From positions 1 to 64,000 of the forward strand of contig JAILFJ010000034.1 in assembly GCA_024697625.1 (NCBI GenBank): a stretch of DNA of 64,000 bases, written 5' to 3'. The DNA is from Oscillospiraceae bacterium. GTDB lineage: Bacteria > Bacillota > Clostridia > Oscillospirales > Oscillospiraceae. Position numbers and translations under genes: made by a program. Every line of letters begins with the position of its first letter. Position 1 is the first letter of the stretch. Positions 24,736-34,205 of this stretch are shown here, piece by piece. Under the pieces are notes generated by a model. That model did no database searches, had not been told where the DNA came from, and saw nothing but the letters and a program-made list of their open reading frames with translations.

Positions 24736-26604
24736 ATGGAAGTTCTGAATCGGATTCATTCCTCTGCGGACGTCAAAAAGCTCAGTCCGGAAGAGCTGGA
24801 AATGCTCGCGGTAGAGCTGCGGGTTTTTCTGCTGAACTCCGTTGCAAAGACGGGAGGACATCTCGCCTCCAACCTTGGCGCGGTAGAGCTCAGCCTGGCA
24901 CTGCACAGGGTATATGACACCTCAAAAGACAGGCTGATTTTTGACGTCGGCCACCAGAGTTACGTCCACAAGATCATCACCGGCAGACGGGAGCGCTTTG
25001 ACACGCTGCGTCAGTTCGGCGGAATCTCGGGTTTCCCCAAACCGGTCGAGAGCGACGACGACGCGTTTATCGCCGGCCATGCGTCCAATGCGATCTCGGT
25101 CGCGGTAGGCATGGCGAAAGCCCGGACGCTTCAGCACGGCGACTATAACGTAGTGGCTCTGCTCGGAGACGGTGCCCTGACAGGCGGGCTTGCCTATGAG
25201 GGACTCGCAGCAGCGGCGGCTAGCGGGGAGCCGATGGTAATCATCCTGAACGACAACAAGATGTCGATCGACCCGAATGTCGGGGGAACGGCAAGGCTTC
25301 TGCAGGATATGCGGATCCGCCCGGGCTATATCCGCTTCAAACGCTGGTACCGCGATATGATGGCGGACGCACCGGAGCTTTACCAGTTCAGCCACCGGCT
25401 TAAAGAGAATATCAAAGGCCGGGTGCTGCCGTCCAATATGTTCAGCGCCATGGGGCTCAACTGCCTCGGACCGGTGGACGGGCACAACATCCGGGAGCTC
25501 GAGGCCGTTCTGAAACTGGCGAAGGACTATCGGGAACCGGTTCTGGTGCACGTCATCACAAAAAAAGGAAAGGGCGTTCCTTTTGCAGAGGAGCACCCGG
25601 AGATCTATCACGGACTCGGCCCCTTCGATCCCTTCACCGGGGAGCCGGAACCCGTGGAAGCAGGCTTTTCTGACTGTTTTGGAGAGACGCTCTGTAAGCT
25701 GGCTGAAGAAAACGACAGACTCGTTGGAATCACTGCGGCAATGTGTCTGGGAACCGGTATGGAGCATTTCGCGTCCAGATTCCCGGATCGGTTTACGGAC
25801 GTCGGAATCGCCGAAGGACACGCAACTTCGATGGCAGCCGGAATGGCGAAGCAGGGCCTGATTCCCGTTTTTGCCGTTTATTCCAGCTTCCTGCAGCGCG
25901 GCTTTGACATGATGATACACGACGTGTCCCTGCTGAAGCTGCATGTCGTCTTCTGCATTGACCGGGCCAGTCTTGTGGGCAGTGACGGCGAGACCCATCA
26001 CGGGATCTTTGATGTATCCTATCTCAGGACGGTCCCGGGCATGAAGATCTTTGCGCCGGCAAGTTTTTCCGAACTCCGAGAACTGCTACGGAAAGCGGTG
26101 GAAGAGGAGTCCGGTCCCGTTGCGATCCGCTATCCGCGGGGCGGTGAGAACACCTGGTCCGGGCTGCATCCGGAACGGGAAGCTGTTCTGCAGAGCGGCA
26201 GTGACGTGACGCTGGTGGCCTATGGCACCATGATTGCCGAGGCGCTGAAAGCGGCGAAGCAGCTGGAGACGAAGGGAATCTCGGCAGAGGTGATCAAGCT
26301 CTCGGCCCTGGACGGGAAGGACTTTCCGGAGACCATGAAGAGCCTGATGAAAACGGGAAGACTGGTCTGTACCGAGGAAGTATGTGCCGCAGGATCGCTG
26401 GGGACGGTGCTGGCGACCGCCGCAGCAGAACAGGGAATCCCGCTCCGGGCACGTTTTCTGAACCTCGGCGAAGGGATCGTTGTGCACGGCTCCCGGGCGG
26501 AGCTCATGCGGAAATATGGGATCGATGCGGAAGCGGCAGTCGAAGCGACGGTGGCCCTGCTGGGAGAACAGGTTCCGCAGCAGCTGCCGGGTACGCAGGT
26601 TTAA
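24736..26604 (+). CDS. dxs: 1-deoxy-D-xylulose-5-phosphate synthase
   Basis: 622 residues, full length. The thiamine-diphosphate fold has DVGHQSYVHKIITGR, the TPP/Mg motif GDGALTGGLAYEGL...LNDNKMSID, and the transketolase Pyr domain (VGIAEGHATSMAAGMAKQG). It joins pyruvate and glyceraldehyde-3-phosphate in the first step of the MEP isoprenoid pathway. It starts 7 bp after ispA. Confidence 0.96.
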   Translation: MEVLNRIHSSADVKKLSPEELEMLAVELRVFLLNSVAKTGGHLASNLGAVELSLALHRVYDTSKDRLIFDVGHQSYVHKIITGRRERFDTLRQFGGISGFPKPVESDDDAFIAGHASNAISVAVGMAKARTLQHGDYNVVALLGDGALTGGLAYEGLAAAAASGEPMVIILNDNKMSIDPNVGGTARLLQDMRIRPGYIRFKRWYRDMMADAPELYQFSHRLKENIKGRVLPSNMFSAMGLNCLGPVDGHNIRELEAVLKLAKDYREPVLVHVITKKGKGVPFAEEHPEIYHGLGPFDPFTGEPEPVEAGFSDCFGETLCKLAEENDRLVGITAAMCLGTGMEHFASRFPDRFTDVGIAEGHATSMAAGMAKQGLIPVFAVYSSFLQRGFDMMIHDVSLLKLHVVFCIDRASLVGSDGETHHGIFDVSYLRTVPGMKIFAPASFSELRELLRKAVEEESGPVAIRYPRGGENTWSGLHPEREAVLQSGSDVTLVAYGTMIAEALKAAKQLETKGISAEVIKLSALDGKDFPETMKSLMKTGRLVCTEEVCAAGSLGTVLATAAAEQGIPLRARFLNLGEGIVVHGSRAELMRKYGIDAEAAVEATVALLGEQVPQQLPGTQV

Positions 26605-26654
26605 CAGGTCCTGCAGCAGATTCGCAGGCTGCAGGTTCATCATGGATGGTCTGT

Positions 26655-27455
26655 ATGGAGAAAAAAATTCGTCTTGACCAGCTTCTGGTCCAGCAGGGTC
26701 TTGCTGAGAGCAGGGAAAAGGCCAGAGCCGTCATCATGAGCGGAGAAGTGTTCGTAAACGGGCAGCGGCTCGACAAGCCCGGAACGAATGTACCTCAGGA
26801 CAGTGTACCGGAGCTCAGGGGCACCTCACTGCGTTACGTCAGCCGGGGAGGACTGAAGCTGGAGAAAGCACTTCAGGTTTTCCCGATCGACCCTGCCGGC
26901 AGGATCTGCCTTGACTGCGGCGCATCGACCGGAGGATTTACTGACGTACTGCTCCAGAACGGCGCGGCGAAAGTCTACTCGGTGGACGTGGGCTACGGGC
27001 AGCTCGCCTGGAAACTCCGCCAGGATCCCAGAGTGGTCAATATCGAGAGAACCAACCTTCGCTATCTCAACCGGGAACAAGTACCGGAGAGCATCAGCCT
27101 TGCCGTGATGGATGTGTCGTTCATCTCAATCCGCCTGATCCTGCCGGCAGTAAAGCCTTTTCTGGAAGACGGGGCGGATTTTGTCTGCCTCATCAAGCCG
27201 CAGTTTGAAGCCGGCCGCAGCCAGGTGGGGAAGAAAGGCGTTGTGCGGGATCCAGCTGTGCATGAGAGGGTCATCGAAGAATGCCTGGAATCTGCGGTGA
27301 ATGACGGATACACGGTGCACGGACTGGACTATTCACCGATCCGCGGACCGGAAGGAAATATCGAGTTCCTATGCTATCTGAAGAATGGCGGCCTTCCGGG
27401 CAGCTACCCTGCTCCGGCTGAAGTGACTGCCGCCGCACATCGGGAGAAACTATGA
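26655..27455 (+). CDS. tlyA: TlyA-family rRNA methyltransferase/hemolysin-like protein
   Basis: 266 residues from ATG 26655; the track's earlier start runs back through dxs. An N-terminal S4 RNA-binding domain (IRLDQLLVQQGLAESREKARAVIMSGEVFVNG) is followed by an FtsJ-type SAM methyltransferase (CLDCGASTGGFTDVLLQNGAAKVYSVDVGYGQL, LAVMDVSFISI, LIKPQFEAGR). TlyA 2'-O-methylates 16S and/or 23S rRNA and affects capreomycin sensitivity. It overlaps nadK by 4 bp (ATGA). Confidence 0.93.
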   Translation: MEKKIRLDQLLVQQGLAESREKARAVIMSGEVFVNGQRLDKPGTNVPQDSVPELRGTSLRYVSRGGLKLEKALQVFPIDPAGRICLDCGASTGGFTDVLLQNGAAKVYSVDVGYGQLAWKLRQDPRVVNIERTNLRYLNREQVPESISLAVMDVSFISIRLILPAVKPFLEDGADFVCLIKPQFEAGRSQVGKKGVVRDPAVHERVIEECLESAVNDGYTVHGLDYSPIRGPEGNIEFLCYLKNGGLPGSYPAPAEVTAAAHREKL

Positions 27456-28291
27456 TTGCAATCTGTCCCAATCCATACCGCGATCAGGATCTGCTCCTGA
27501 CAGAGAAAGTCGCGGAGATTCTGAAGACGACAGGACATGAGAGCCGGGTCTGTCCGGTTTTTACGGGGAAATCGTACGCTCCGCCCCGGAACATCCAGAT
27601 CAGCCGGATCTGTGACTGCATCTCAGAACTCAGCCATGCTGTGGTTCTGGGAGGAGACGGCACCATCCTCTCCGTCGTGCGCGAGCTGGATGGAGAGGAG
27701 ATCCCCATCCTGGGCATCAACCTCGGAACAAAGGGGTTCATGACTGCCCTGGAACCGGAAGACCTGGGAAGAATCCCGGAAGCGCTGCGGGACGACGCCC
27801 CCAGAAGCAGGCGGATGATGCTGGATGCGGTGCTTCACCGGGACGGGAAAGAGATTCTGCGGGACCGGGCGCTGAATGACGTTGTGCTCCACGGTTACGG
27901 TGAGTGCATCCAGCCGACGGCGTGGGCGGACGGAAAGAAGATGTTTTCCTTCTCCGGCGACGGGCTGATCATCGCGACACCGACCGGCTCCACAGGGTAT
28001 TCGATGTCGGCCGGCGGACCGATCGTGGAACCGAACGCCCGGGCCATTCTTCTGACGCCGATCTGTGCGCATACCCTGACGGCAAAGCCCTTTGTTCTTC
28101 CACCGGACAGAACGGTCCGCGTCCTGACGGAAAAGCTCACCGGACGTCGTGCCTACCTCGCGGTGGACGGCTATTCGGTAGCGGATCTGGAGAGCGGAGA
28201 TCTGCTTGAAATCCGCGCATCAGACTGCAGTGTGCAGATGATCGATCTTTCACGGCGTTCTTTCTTCGAACAGCTTGAAAAACTATTCTGA
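27452..28291 (+). CDS. nadK: NAD kinase
   Basis: 279 residues. The ATP-NAD kinase motif AVVLGGDGTILSVVREL carries the catalytic GGDG, followed by GINLGTKGFMT, the NDVVLH segment and the TPTGSTGYSMSAGGPIV motif. It phosphorylates NAD to NADP. It sits between tlyA and argR as in most Clostridia. Confidence 0.95.
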   Translation: MIAICPNPYRDQDLLLTEKVAEILKTTGHESRVCPVFTGKSYAPPRNIQISRICDCISELSHAVVLGGDGTILSVVRELDGEEIPILGINLGTKGFMTALEPEDLGRIPEALRDDAPRSRRMMLDAVLHRDGKEILRDRALNDVVLHGYGECIQPTAWADGKKMFSFSGDGLIIATPTGSTGYSMSAGGPIVEPNARAILLTPICAHTLTAKPFVLPPDRTVRVLTEKLTGRRAYLAVDGYSVADLESGDLLEIRASDCSVQMIDLSRRSFFEQLEKLF

Positions 28292-28305
28292 CGGAGGACA
28301 GCAGT

Positions 28306-28758
28306 ATGAAAAACGAAAGGCAGACCATGATTCTGGAGCTCATCAATTCCCAAAGCATTGAAACACAGAACCAGCTCATGCATGCCCTGGAGGAACGCGG
28401 AATCAGGACGACGCAGGCTACCCTGTCCCGGGATATCCGCGATATGCGTCTGACAAAGGAGGCTGCACCGGGCGGAGGCTACCGCTATGTTGCACTCAGC
28501 CCTCTGCATTCGGGGGACCACAGCCTCCGGCTCCAGAAGATCTTCCGTGAATGTGTCATTTCGTGTGACACCGCCCAGAATATTCTTGTCCTCCGCACGC
28601 TGCCCGGGCTGGCTCCGGCTGCCTGCAGCGCCCTGGACGGCATGGACATCGAAGGACTGGTCGGTACCATTGCCGGGGATGACACAGCCTTCCTGGCCAT
28701 GCGGGACCAGAATGCGGCGCGGGCCTTCTATGACGAGATCGGGACACTTCTGACCTGA
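28306..28758 (+). CDS. argR: Arginine repressor ArgR/AhrC
   Basis: 150 residues. An N-terminal winged helix (RQTMILELINSQSIETQNQLMHALEERGIRTTQATLSRDI) precedes a C-terminal hexamerisation/arginine-binding domain with the conserved GTIAGDDTAFLA (the GDD pair contacts Arg). It represses arginine biosynthesis and can activate catabolism. Ribosome site ggagg. The gene is embedded in the operon rather than beside arginine genes, as is normal in this lineage. Confidence 0.94.
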   Translation: MKNERQTMILELINSQSIETQNQLMHALEERGIRTTQATLSRDIRDMRLTKEAAPGGGYRYVALSPLHSGDHSLRLQKIFRECVISCDTAQNILVLRTLPGLAPAACSALDGMDIEGLVGTIAGDDTAFLAMRDQNAARAFYDEIGTLLT

Positions 28759-28759
28759 G

Positions 28760-30445
28760 ATGCTCAGAGAACTTCGGATTGAAAACATCGCCGTGATCGA
28801 AGCTGCGGACGTCAGCTTCGGCCCCGGACTGAACGTGATGACGGGCGAGACCGGCGCGGGAAAAAGCATCATACTGGATGCGATCTCGGCCGCGACCGGC
28901 GCAAGAGTCAGCCGGGAGCTCATCCGGACGGGGGCGGATCACGCAGCGGTCACGGCGGTATTCGACAGCGATACCGACAGCATCCGGAACTGGCTCCGGG
29001 AGAACGAGGTAGATGCGGAGGACGGGCAGGTCATCCTGCATCGGCGCATCTCTGCCGACGGCAAGAGCACGGCGAGGATCTGCGGCGTGCCTGTGACGGC
29101 CGGACAGCTGAGAAGCTTGGGCAGCCTGCTGCTGGAACTGCACGGACAGAACGACGGGATGAAGCTCCTGGACGAGAGCGGCCACCTTGAGGCACTGGAT
29201 CGTTTCGCAGCGCTGGATCAGACGGACTACAGAGAGACCTATGAAAAACTCCGCACCGTACGGAGGGAGAGAGACCGGCTCGCCATGGACGGCAGTGAGA
29301 AGCTCCATCTGCAGGAGAGCCTGCAGAGAAGTGTGAGAGAGCTGGAGGAGGCAGAGCTGCAGGAGGGAGAGTATGAAGAACTGGTCCGACGGCGCGAGCT
29401 GCTGAAAAACTCAGAAAAACTCACAGAGGCCCTCGAGCAGGCCATCCATGCGCTGAATTCTGAAGAAGGGGCCATCCCACTGCAGAAGGACGCGCTCTGG
29501 AACTGCCGGAGAGCTGCGGGATTTGCCGAGGAACTGCGGGAGGCGGCAGAAAAACTGGAGCAGGCCGGATTCCTTCTCAGCGACGTATTCGAAACCCTGC
29601 AGGATTTTCAGGACGCGCTCAGTTTCTCCCAGGATGAGTATGACAGGATCGAGGAGCGGCTGCACCTCATCACGCGCCTGGAGCGGAAATACGGAAAGAG
29701 TGTTGACGACCTTCCCGCCTGGCTGGAACAGTGCAGACTGCGCCTGAAGGAGCTGGACCTCTCAGAGGAGCGGCTGGAGGCGGCGGAGCATGAGCTTCAG
29801 AAGCTGAAGGCCTCCTGTACGGAGCTTGCCCTCCAGCTGCGCCGGCAGAGAAAGTCTGCAGCAAAAGCGCTGGCAGGAGCGGTGGAAGCAGAGCTGCACG
29901 ATCTGAACATGCCGGCGGCCCGATTTGAGGTTGCCTTTACGGAAGAGAGAGAACTCCAGCCTACCGGACTGGATGCCGTCGCATTTCTGCTCGCGGCCAA
30001 CCGGGGAGAAGACCCGGGCCGCCTGAGCCGTATCGCTTCCGGCGGTGAGCTGAGCCGCGTCATGCTGGCCCTGAAAAACGTGCTCTCCCGTGGAGACCCT
30101 GTCCCCACCATGGTTTTTGACGAGATCGATACCGGCGTCTCGGGTATCGCCGCACAGCGGGTCGGCGAGAAGCTGGCTTCCCTCTCCGGAGCAAAGCAGG
30201 TGCTGTGCGTGACGCATCTGCCGCAGCTGGCCTCCATGGCGGATACGCATTTTGTCATCACCAAGACAGAACGGGGCGGAAGGACCTTCACAGAGGTTGA
30301 GCCGCTTGACCGGCAGGGCAGGCGCCGAGAGCTTGCGCGCCTCCACGGCGGCGAAAACATCACGGAAACAACCCTGCGCTCGGCTGAGGAACAGCTTGAA
30401 TACGCAGAGAAATACAAACAAGGAGTCAAACATGGGAGTCTATGA
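28760..30445 (+). CDS. recN: DNA repair protein RecN
   Basis: 561 residues, SMC-like. Walker A MTGETGAGKSIILDAI is near the N-terminus, a long coiled coil lies at about residues 150-370, and the C-terminal ABC signature and Walker B are SRIASGGELSRVMLALK and TMVFDEIDTGVSGIAA. RecN acts early at double-strand breaks. It starts one base after the argR stop. Its 3' end overlaps tyrS by 14 bp. Confidence 0.95.
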   Translation: MLRELRIENIAVIEAADVSFGPGLNVMTGETGAGKSIILDAISAATGARVSRELIRTGADHAAVTAVFDSDTDSIRNWLRENEVDAEDGQVILHRRISADGKSTARICGVPVTAGQLRSLGSLLLELHGQNDGMKLLDESGHLEALDRFAALDQTDYRETYEKLRTVRRERDRLAMDGSEKLHLQESLQRSVRELEEAELQEGEYEELVRRRELLKNSEKLTEALEQAIHALNSEEGAIPLQKDALWNCRRAAGFAEELREAAEKLEQAGFLLSDVFETLQDFQDALSFSQDEYDRIEERLHLITRLERKYGKSVDDLPAWLEQCRLRLKELDLSEERLEAAEHELQKLKASCTELALQLRRQRKSAAKALAGAVEAELHDLNMPAARFEVAFTEERELQPTGLDAVAFLLAANRGEDPGRLSRIASGGELSRVMLALKNVLSRGDPVPTMVFDEIDTGVSGIAAQRVGEKLASLSGAKQVLCVTHLPQLASMADTHFVITKTERGGRTFTEVEPLDRQGRRRELARLHGGENITETTLRSAEEQLEYAEKYKQGVKHGSL

Positions 30446-31658
30446 GGAACTGACCGCGCGAGGACTGATTGCGCAGGTAACCAACGAAGAAGAAATCCGG
30501 AAGCTGGTGAACGAAGGAAAAGCCAGATTCTATATCGGCTTTGACTGTACCGCTGACAGCCTGACGGCAGGACACTTTATGGCGCTCTGCCTGATGAAGC
30601 GTCTGCAGATGGCAGGGAACACGCCAATTGCGCTGATCGGCGGCGGCACGACCATGATCGGAGACCCCTCCGGCAGAACAGATATGCGCAAGATGCTGAC
30701 CCGCGAGGATATCAACCACAACGCCGAGTGTTTCCGCCGGCAGATGGAGCGATTCATTGACTTCTCCGACGGAAAGGCCATCATGGTGAACAACGCCGAC
30801 TGGCTGCTGGATCTGAACTACGTGGACGTACTGCGGGAGGTGGGACCGCATTTCTCGGTGAACAACATGCTCCGTGCGGAGTGCTATAAAAACCGCATGG
30901 AGCGAGGGCTCAGCTTTTTCGAATTCAACTACATGATCATGCAGTCCTACGATTTCTACTATCTGTTCCAGCACTATGACTGCAACATGCAGTTCGGCGG
31001 CGACGATCAGTGGAGCAATATGCTGGGCGGTACGGAGCTCATCCGAAGAAAGCTCGGCAGGGACGCCCATGCCATGACCATCACGCTGCTGACGGATTCC
31101 CAGGGAAACAAGATGGGCAAGACCGCCGGCAACGCCGTGTGGCTGGATCCGAACAAGACCAGCCCCTATGAATTCTATCAGTACTGGCGCAACGTCGGGG
31201 ATGCGGACGTCATGAAGTGCATCCGGATGCTGACCTTCCTGCCGCTGGAGCAGATCGATGAAATGGCGTCCTGGGAGGGGAGCGATCTGAACCGGGCGAA
31301 GGAAATCCTGGCCTGGGAACTCACTGCAATGGTACACGGAGAAGAAGAGGCGGACAAAGCGCAGAAAACCGCCAGAGCGCTCTTCGCAGGCGGAGCTTCC
31401 GACGGCGGTGACGCCCCGGAAACCGTGGTCACCGAGAACGACCTGACCGACGGAGAGATTTCGCTCCCCGCACTGCTGGTGCTGGCCGGCCTCTGCAAGA
31501 GCAGGAGCGAAGCCCGGACCAACATCATCCAGGGCGGCGTGAGTCTGGACGGCACTGTTGAGAAAAACGAGAAACGCAGCCTCACGGAGGCGGAGCTGCG
31601 GGCCGGTTTCCTCCTGCGCCGCGGAAAGAAGGCCTACAGGAAGGTTGTTCTGAAATGA
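30432..31658 (+). CDS. tyrS: Tyrosyl-tRNA synthetase
   Basis: 408 residues from ATG 30432 after aaggag; the track's earlier start is in recN. Class Ic enzyme with the HIGH variant GFDCTADSLTAGHFMAL, FNYMIMQSYDFYYLF, GGDDQWSNMLGG, KMGKTAG (KMSKS box) and a C-terminal S4 RNA-binding domain (LPALLVLAGLCKSRSEARTNIIQGGVSLDG). No T-box leader is present because the gene is internal to the operon. Confidence 0.96.
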   Translation: MGVYEELTARGLIAQVTNEEEIRKLVNEGKARFYIGFDCTADSLTAGHFMALCLMKRLQMAGNTPIALIGGGTTMIGDPSGRTDMRKMLTREDINHNAECFRRQMERFIDFSDGKAIMVNNADWLLDLNYVDVLREVGPHFSVNNMLRAECYKNRMERGLSFFEFNYMIMQSYDFYYLFQHYDCNMQFGGDDQWSNMLGGTELIRRKLGRDAHAMTITLLTDSQGNKMGKTAGNAVWLDPNKTSPYEFYQYWRNVGDADVMKCIRMLTFLPLEQIDEMASWEGSDLNRAKEILAWELTAMVHGEEEADKAQKTARALFAGGASDGGDAPETVVTENDLTDGEISLPALLVLAGLCKSRSEARTNIIQGGVSLDGTVEKNEKRSLTEAELRAGFLLRRGKKAYRKVVLK

Positions 31659-32407
31659 AAAAAAGCAGGTCAAAGCTCAGAGCTCTGATCTGCGCAGCGG
31701 CGCTGCTCTCTCTGCTCGGAGCGTTCAGGAGTCCGGCGAGGGCGGACCTTGTCAGCTCCGATGGGCAGCTGCGATACTATGACGAAACGGGCAGAGAGGC
31801 TTCCGAAATCGGGATGGATCTCTCGTTCTACAACAACCAGGTCGATTTCGAAGCCCTGAAAGCGCAGGGGATCCGATTCGTGATCATCCGCCTGGGCGGC
31901 CGAGGCTGGGGCACCGGGCATATGTACGGAGACCGCCAGACCCAGATCTTTCTGCGCAGCGCCCGGGATGCGGGGCTGCAGGTCGGGGCGTATTTTTTCT
32001 CCACCGCCATCAACGTTACGGAGGCAGTGGAAGAGGCGGAAGCCGCCCTGAAGACCCTGGACGGATATACGCTGGACCTTCCGCTCTATATCGACATGGA
32101 GTGGTCCGGCGACTATCCGAACGGTCGGGCGGACAGTGTGAGCGCCTGGGAGAGGGCCGCGATTGTTGCAGCGTTCTCGGATACCGTGGAGGCGGCGGGA
32201 TACCGCTCCGGCATCTACGCGTCCGAGGGCTACCTCCGTTACGAGACGGACGCCAGAGCGATTGCGGGCCTTCCCACGTGGCTGGCAAACTATACCTTGG
32301 AGAACCGCCTTCCGGAGTATACGGGCGACTATGAGCTGTGGCAGTTCACAGACTCCGATTACCTCGGCGGTCTGGATGGTCCGGCAGACCTGAACGTGAG
32401 GTTTTAG
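31655..32407 (+). CDS. Exported GH25 (lysozyme-type) muramidase
   Basis: 250 residues with a signal peptide (KLRALICAAALLSLLGAF). The GH25 barrel begins at GMDLSFYNNQVDFEALKAQGIRFVIIRLGGRGWG, with the catalytic DxE-type pair in YIDMEWSG, and ends ELWQFTDSDY...ADLNVRF, the standard C-terminal strand. It cleaves N-acetylmuramyl beta-1,4 links in peptidoglycan. There is no separate wall-binding domain. It overlaps tyrS by 4 bp (ATGA) and ends the long operon at a terminator. Confidence 0.92.
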   Translation: MKKSRSKLRALICAAALLSLLGAFRSPARADLVSSDGQLRYYDETGREASEIGMDLSFYNNQVDFEALKAQGIRFVIIRLGGRGWGTGHMYGDRQTQIFLRSARDAGLQVGAYFFSTAINVTEAVEEAEAALKTLDGYTLDLPLYIDMEWSGDYPNGRADSVSAWERAAIVAAFSDTVEAAGYRSGIYASEGYLRYETDARAIAGLPTWLANYTLENRLPEYTGDYELWQFTDSDYLGGLDGPADLNVRF

Positions 32408-32456
32408 CCCTTCTGCGGCTGATTTTTGGCTCTCTGCGGCTGAGATGGGTAAAAAG

Positions 32457-32486
32457 AATCCCCGAAACCTTCACGGCTCGGGGATT
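32457..32486. terminator. Bidirectional terminator between GH25 gene and tRNA-Arg
   Basis: AATCCCCGA/TCGGGGATT stem with a 12-nt loop. A TTTT tract follows on the plus strand and CTTTTTACC on the minus strand, so it can end both the operon and the convergent tRNA transcript. Confidence 0.8.
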
Positions 32487-32492
32487 TTGCAA

Positions 32493-32569
32493 TGGCACGC
32501 GATAAGGGATTCGAACCCCTGACCTTCTGGTCCGTAGCCAGACGCTCTATCCAGCTGAGCTAATCGCGC
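32493..32569 (-). tRNA. tRNA-Arg (anticodon ACG)
   Basis: Reverse complement folds as a cloverleaf: acceptor GCGCGAT/ATCGCGT, D arm AGCTCAGCTGGATAGAGC, anticodon loop CTACGGA (ACG) in a TCTGG/CCAGA stem, and T arm AGGGGTTCGAATCCCT. The 3' CCA is encoded. ACG is read after conversion to ICG by TadA. Confidence 0.96.
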
Positions 32570-32587
32570 ATTTCCGAAAGCTCAAAT

Positions 32588-32616
32588 ATAATAGCACATC
32601 CCAAAGCAAAATGCAA
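32588..32616 (-). promoter_or_regulatory. Promoter of tRNA-Arg
   Basis: On the minus strand TTGCAT, 17-bp spacer, TATTAT with a TG extended -10, ending 18 bp before the tRNA 5' end. Confidence 0.8.
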
Positions 32617-32654
32617 GCTTTTTTTATTCTTTTTGATACAGGAGAGTTCATCAG

Positions 32655-33716
32655 ATGAAAATTGTCGTACTCGGCGGAGGAATCAGCACGGAACGCCACG
32701 TGGCGCTTGTCACGGCAACCTCGGTCTGCAGGGCTTTGCGGCGCAGAGGACACAAAGCAATTTTTGTAGACCTGTTTCTGGGCCTGGAGAACTGGCACGG
32801 GTCCCTGGAAGAGGCTTTCGAGGAACCGTACGGTTTCTGCGGGCAGGTGGCCATCGAGACCGAGGAGCCGGACCTGAAGGCGGTATGGGCCGCCAGACGC
32901 TACCCCTCAAAGGGGCACCTCGGAAAAAATGTGGCTGAGATCTGCGCACTTGCGGACTGCGTGTTTCTGGGTCTGCATGGGATCGACGGGGAAGACGGAA
33001 AGATTCAGGCGCTGCTGGAGCTGATCGGGGTCCCTTACACCGGCTCCGGCCCCCTCGCGAGCGCAGTGGCAATGGACAAGGCGATGGCGAAGCGGATCCT
33101 GGAATCCCACGGAGTCCTCACGCCCGCCTGGAGAGAGTGCGTGATCACGGAGGAAAACGTCGAACAGCTGGCGCAGGAACTGCCGGTGCCCGGAGCGGTA
33201 AAGATCGTAAACGGCGGCAGCTCTATCGGAGTGGAACTACCGGAGACGAGGGAAGAACTGCGCGAAGCGCTGAAGCGCCTGGTCCGTTACGGCAGCCGCT
33301 TTGTGGCGGAGGAGAAGATCTACGGCAGAGAGCTGACGGTGCCGGTCCTGAACGGGAAGGCGCTGAGCCCCATCGAGATCGTCCCCCCCGAAGGCATGGG
33401 CTTCGACTATGTGGCAAAGTATCAGAGCGGAGCGCTGGGAGCGTCGGAGATCTGTCCGGCCGACCTGACGGAGGAGGAAGACCGGCTTCTCCGTAAGACC
33501 GCGGAACAGGTACACAGCGCGCTGAATCTGCAGGTCTACTCGCGCTCGGACTATATTCTGGACGCGGCGGGAAGAGCATGGTTCCTCGAAGTCAATACCC
33601 TTCCGGGCATGACGCCGAACAGCCTGATCCCGAAGGCCGCAGCGGTGGAGGGGATGAGCTATGACGAGCTGTGTGAAGAAATCGTCATGTCGTCGCTCAA
33701 AGTTCACCGCGCCTGA
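32655..33716 (+). CDS. ddl: D-alanine--D-alanine ligase
   Basis: 353 residues, ATP-grasp. The N-terminal lobe is VVLGGGISTERHVALVTATSV, with FLGLHGIDGEDGKIQALLELIGVPYTGSG, the ATP-grasp Lys region VKIVNGGSSIGV and the C-terminal metal loop AWFLEVNTLPGMTPNSLIPKAA. It makes the D-Ala-D-Ala dipeptide for peptidoglycan. Residues at the second site (EGMSYDELCEEIV) agree with the Ala-type enzyme, but D-Lac specificity cannot be fully excluded by eye. Single-gene unit, divergent from the tRNA. Confidence 0.93.
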   Translation: MKIVVLGGGISTERHVALVTATSVCRALRRRGHKAIFVDLFLGLENWHGSLEEAFEEPYGFCGQVAIETEEPDLKAVWAARRYPSKGHLGKNVAEICALADCVFLGLHGIDGEDGKIQALLELIGVPYTGSGPLASAVAMDKAMAKRILESHGVLTPAWRECVITEENVEQLAQELPVPGAVKIVNGGSSIGVELPETREELREALKRLVRYGSRFVAEEKIYGRELTVPVLNGKALSPIEIVPPEGMGFDYVAKYQSGALGASEICPADLTEEEDRLLRKTAEQVHSALNLQVYSRSDYILDAAGRAWFLEVNTLPGMTPNSLIPKAAAVEGMSYDELCEEIVMSSLKVHRA

Positions 33717-33723
33717 TGCCTTG

Positions 33724-33752
33724 TTAACAATTTTTTGATGTATTGGTATAAA
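33724..33752 (+). promoter_or_regulatory. Sigma-A promoter upstream of the zinc-ribbon membrane protein
   Basis: TTAACA, 17-bp spacer, TATAAA, starting 8 bp after the ddl stop. Confidence 0.7.
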
Positions 33753-33800
33753 AATGGAATTAAAATAACGCCATAAATTGTTTCACACGGGTGACGGACC

Positions 33801-34205
33801 ATGAAGGAAAAAATGATGCAGTTTATGATGGGCAGAAACGGCAACGATTCTCTGAACCGCTTTCTGCTTCTTGCGGACGTGCTTCTGCTGCTGATTGCCT
33901 CGCTGACAAAGGGTGCAGTCAGCCGCCTTCTGACACCGCTTGCGCTCGTCCTGATCGTTCTGACCTACTACAGGATGTTTTCGCGGGACGTGGTCCGGCG
34001 CAGTGCCGAAAACGCTCGCTATCTCCAGGAGAAGGGACGGGTCCTGAGCAGCCTTCGGATCCTGCGGGACCGGTGGCAGCAGCGGAAGGACTACAAGTTC
34101 TTTACCTGCCCTGCCTGCAAGACCACGCTGCGGGTCCCGAAAGGGCGCGGCAGGGTCAAGATCGTCTGCCGGAAATGCGGAAACTCCTTCCAGGGAAAGA
34201 CCTGA
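33801..34205 (+). CDS. Membrane protein with C-terminal zinc ribbon
   Basis: 134 residues. Two hydrophobic segments (LLLADVLLLLIASLT; LLTPLALVLIVLTYY) are followed by a basic linker and a four-Cys zinc ribbon (TCPACKTTLRVPKGRGRVKIVCRKCG). The ribbon resembles those of DUF-type zinc-finger proteins in Clostridia. No function known. It is followed without gap by a DUF5685-type gene and a DnaJ-like gene, a trio that may work together in protein handling. Confidence 0.75.
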   Translation: MKEKMMQFMMGRNGNDSLNRFLLLADVLLLLIASLTKGAVSRLLTPLALVLIVLTYYRMFSRDVVRRSAENARYLQEKGRVLSSLRILRDRWQQRKDYKFFTCPACKTTLRVPKGRGRVKIVCRKCGNSFQGKT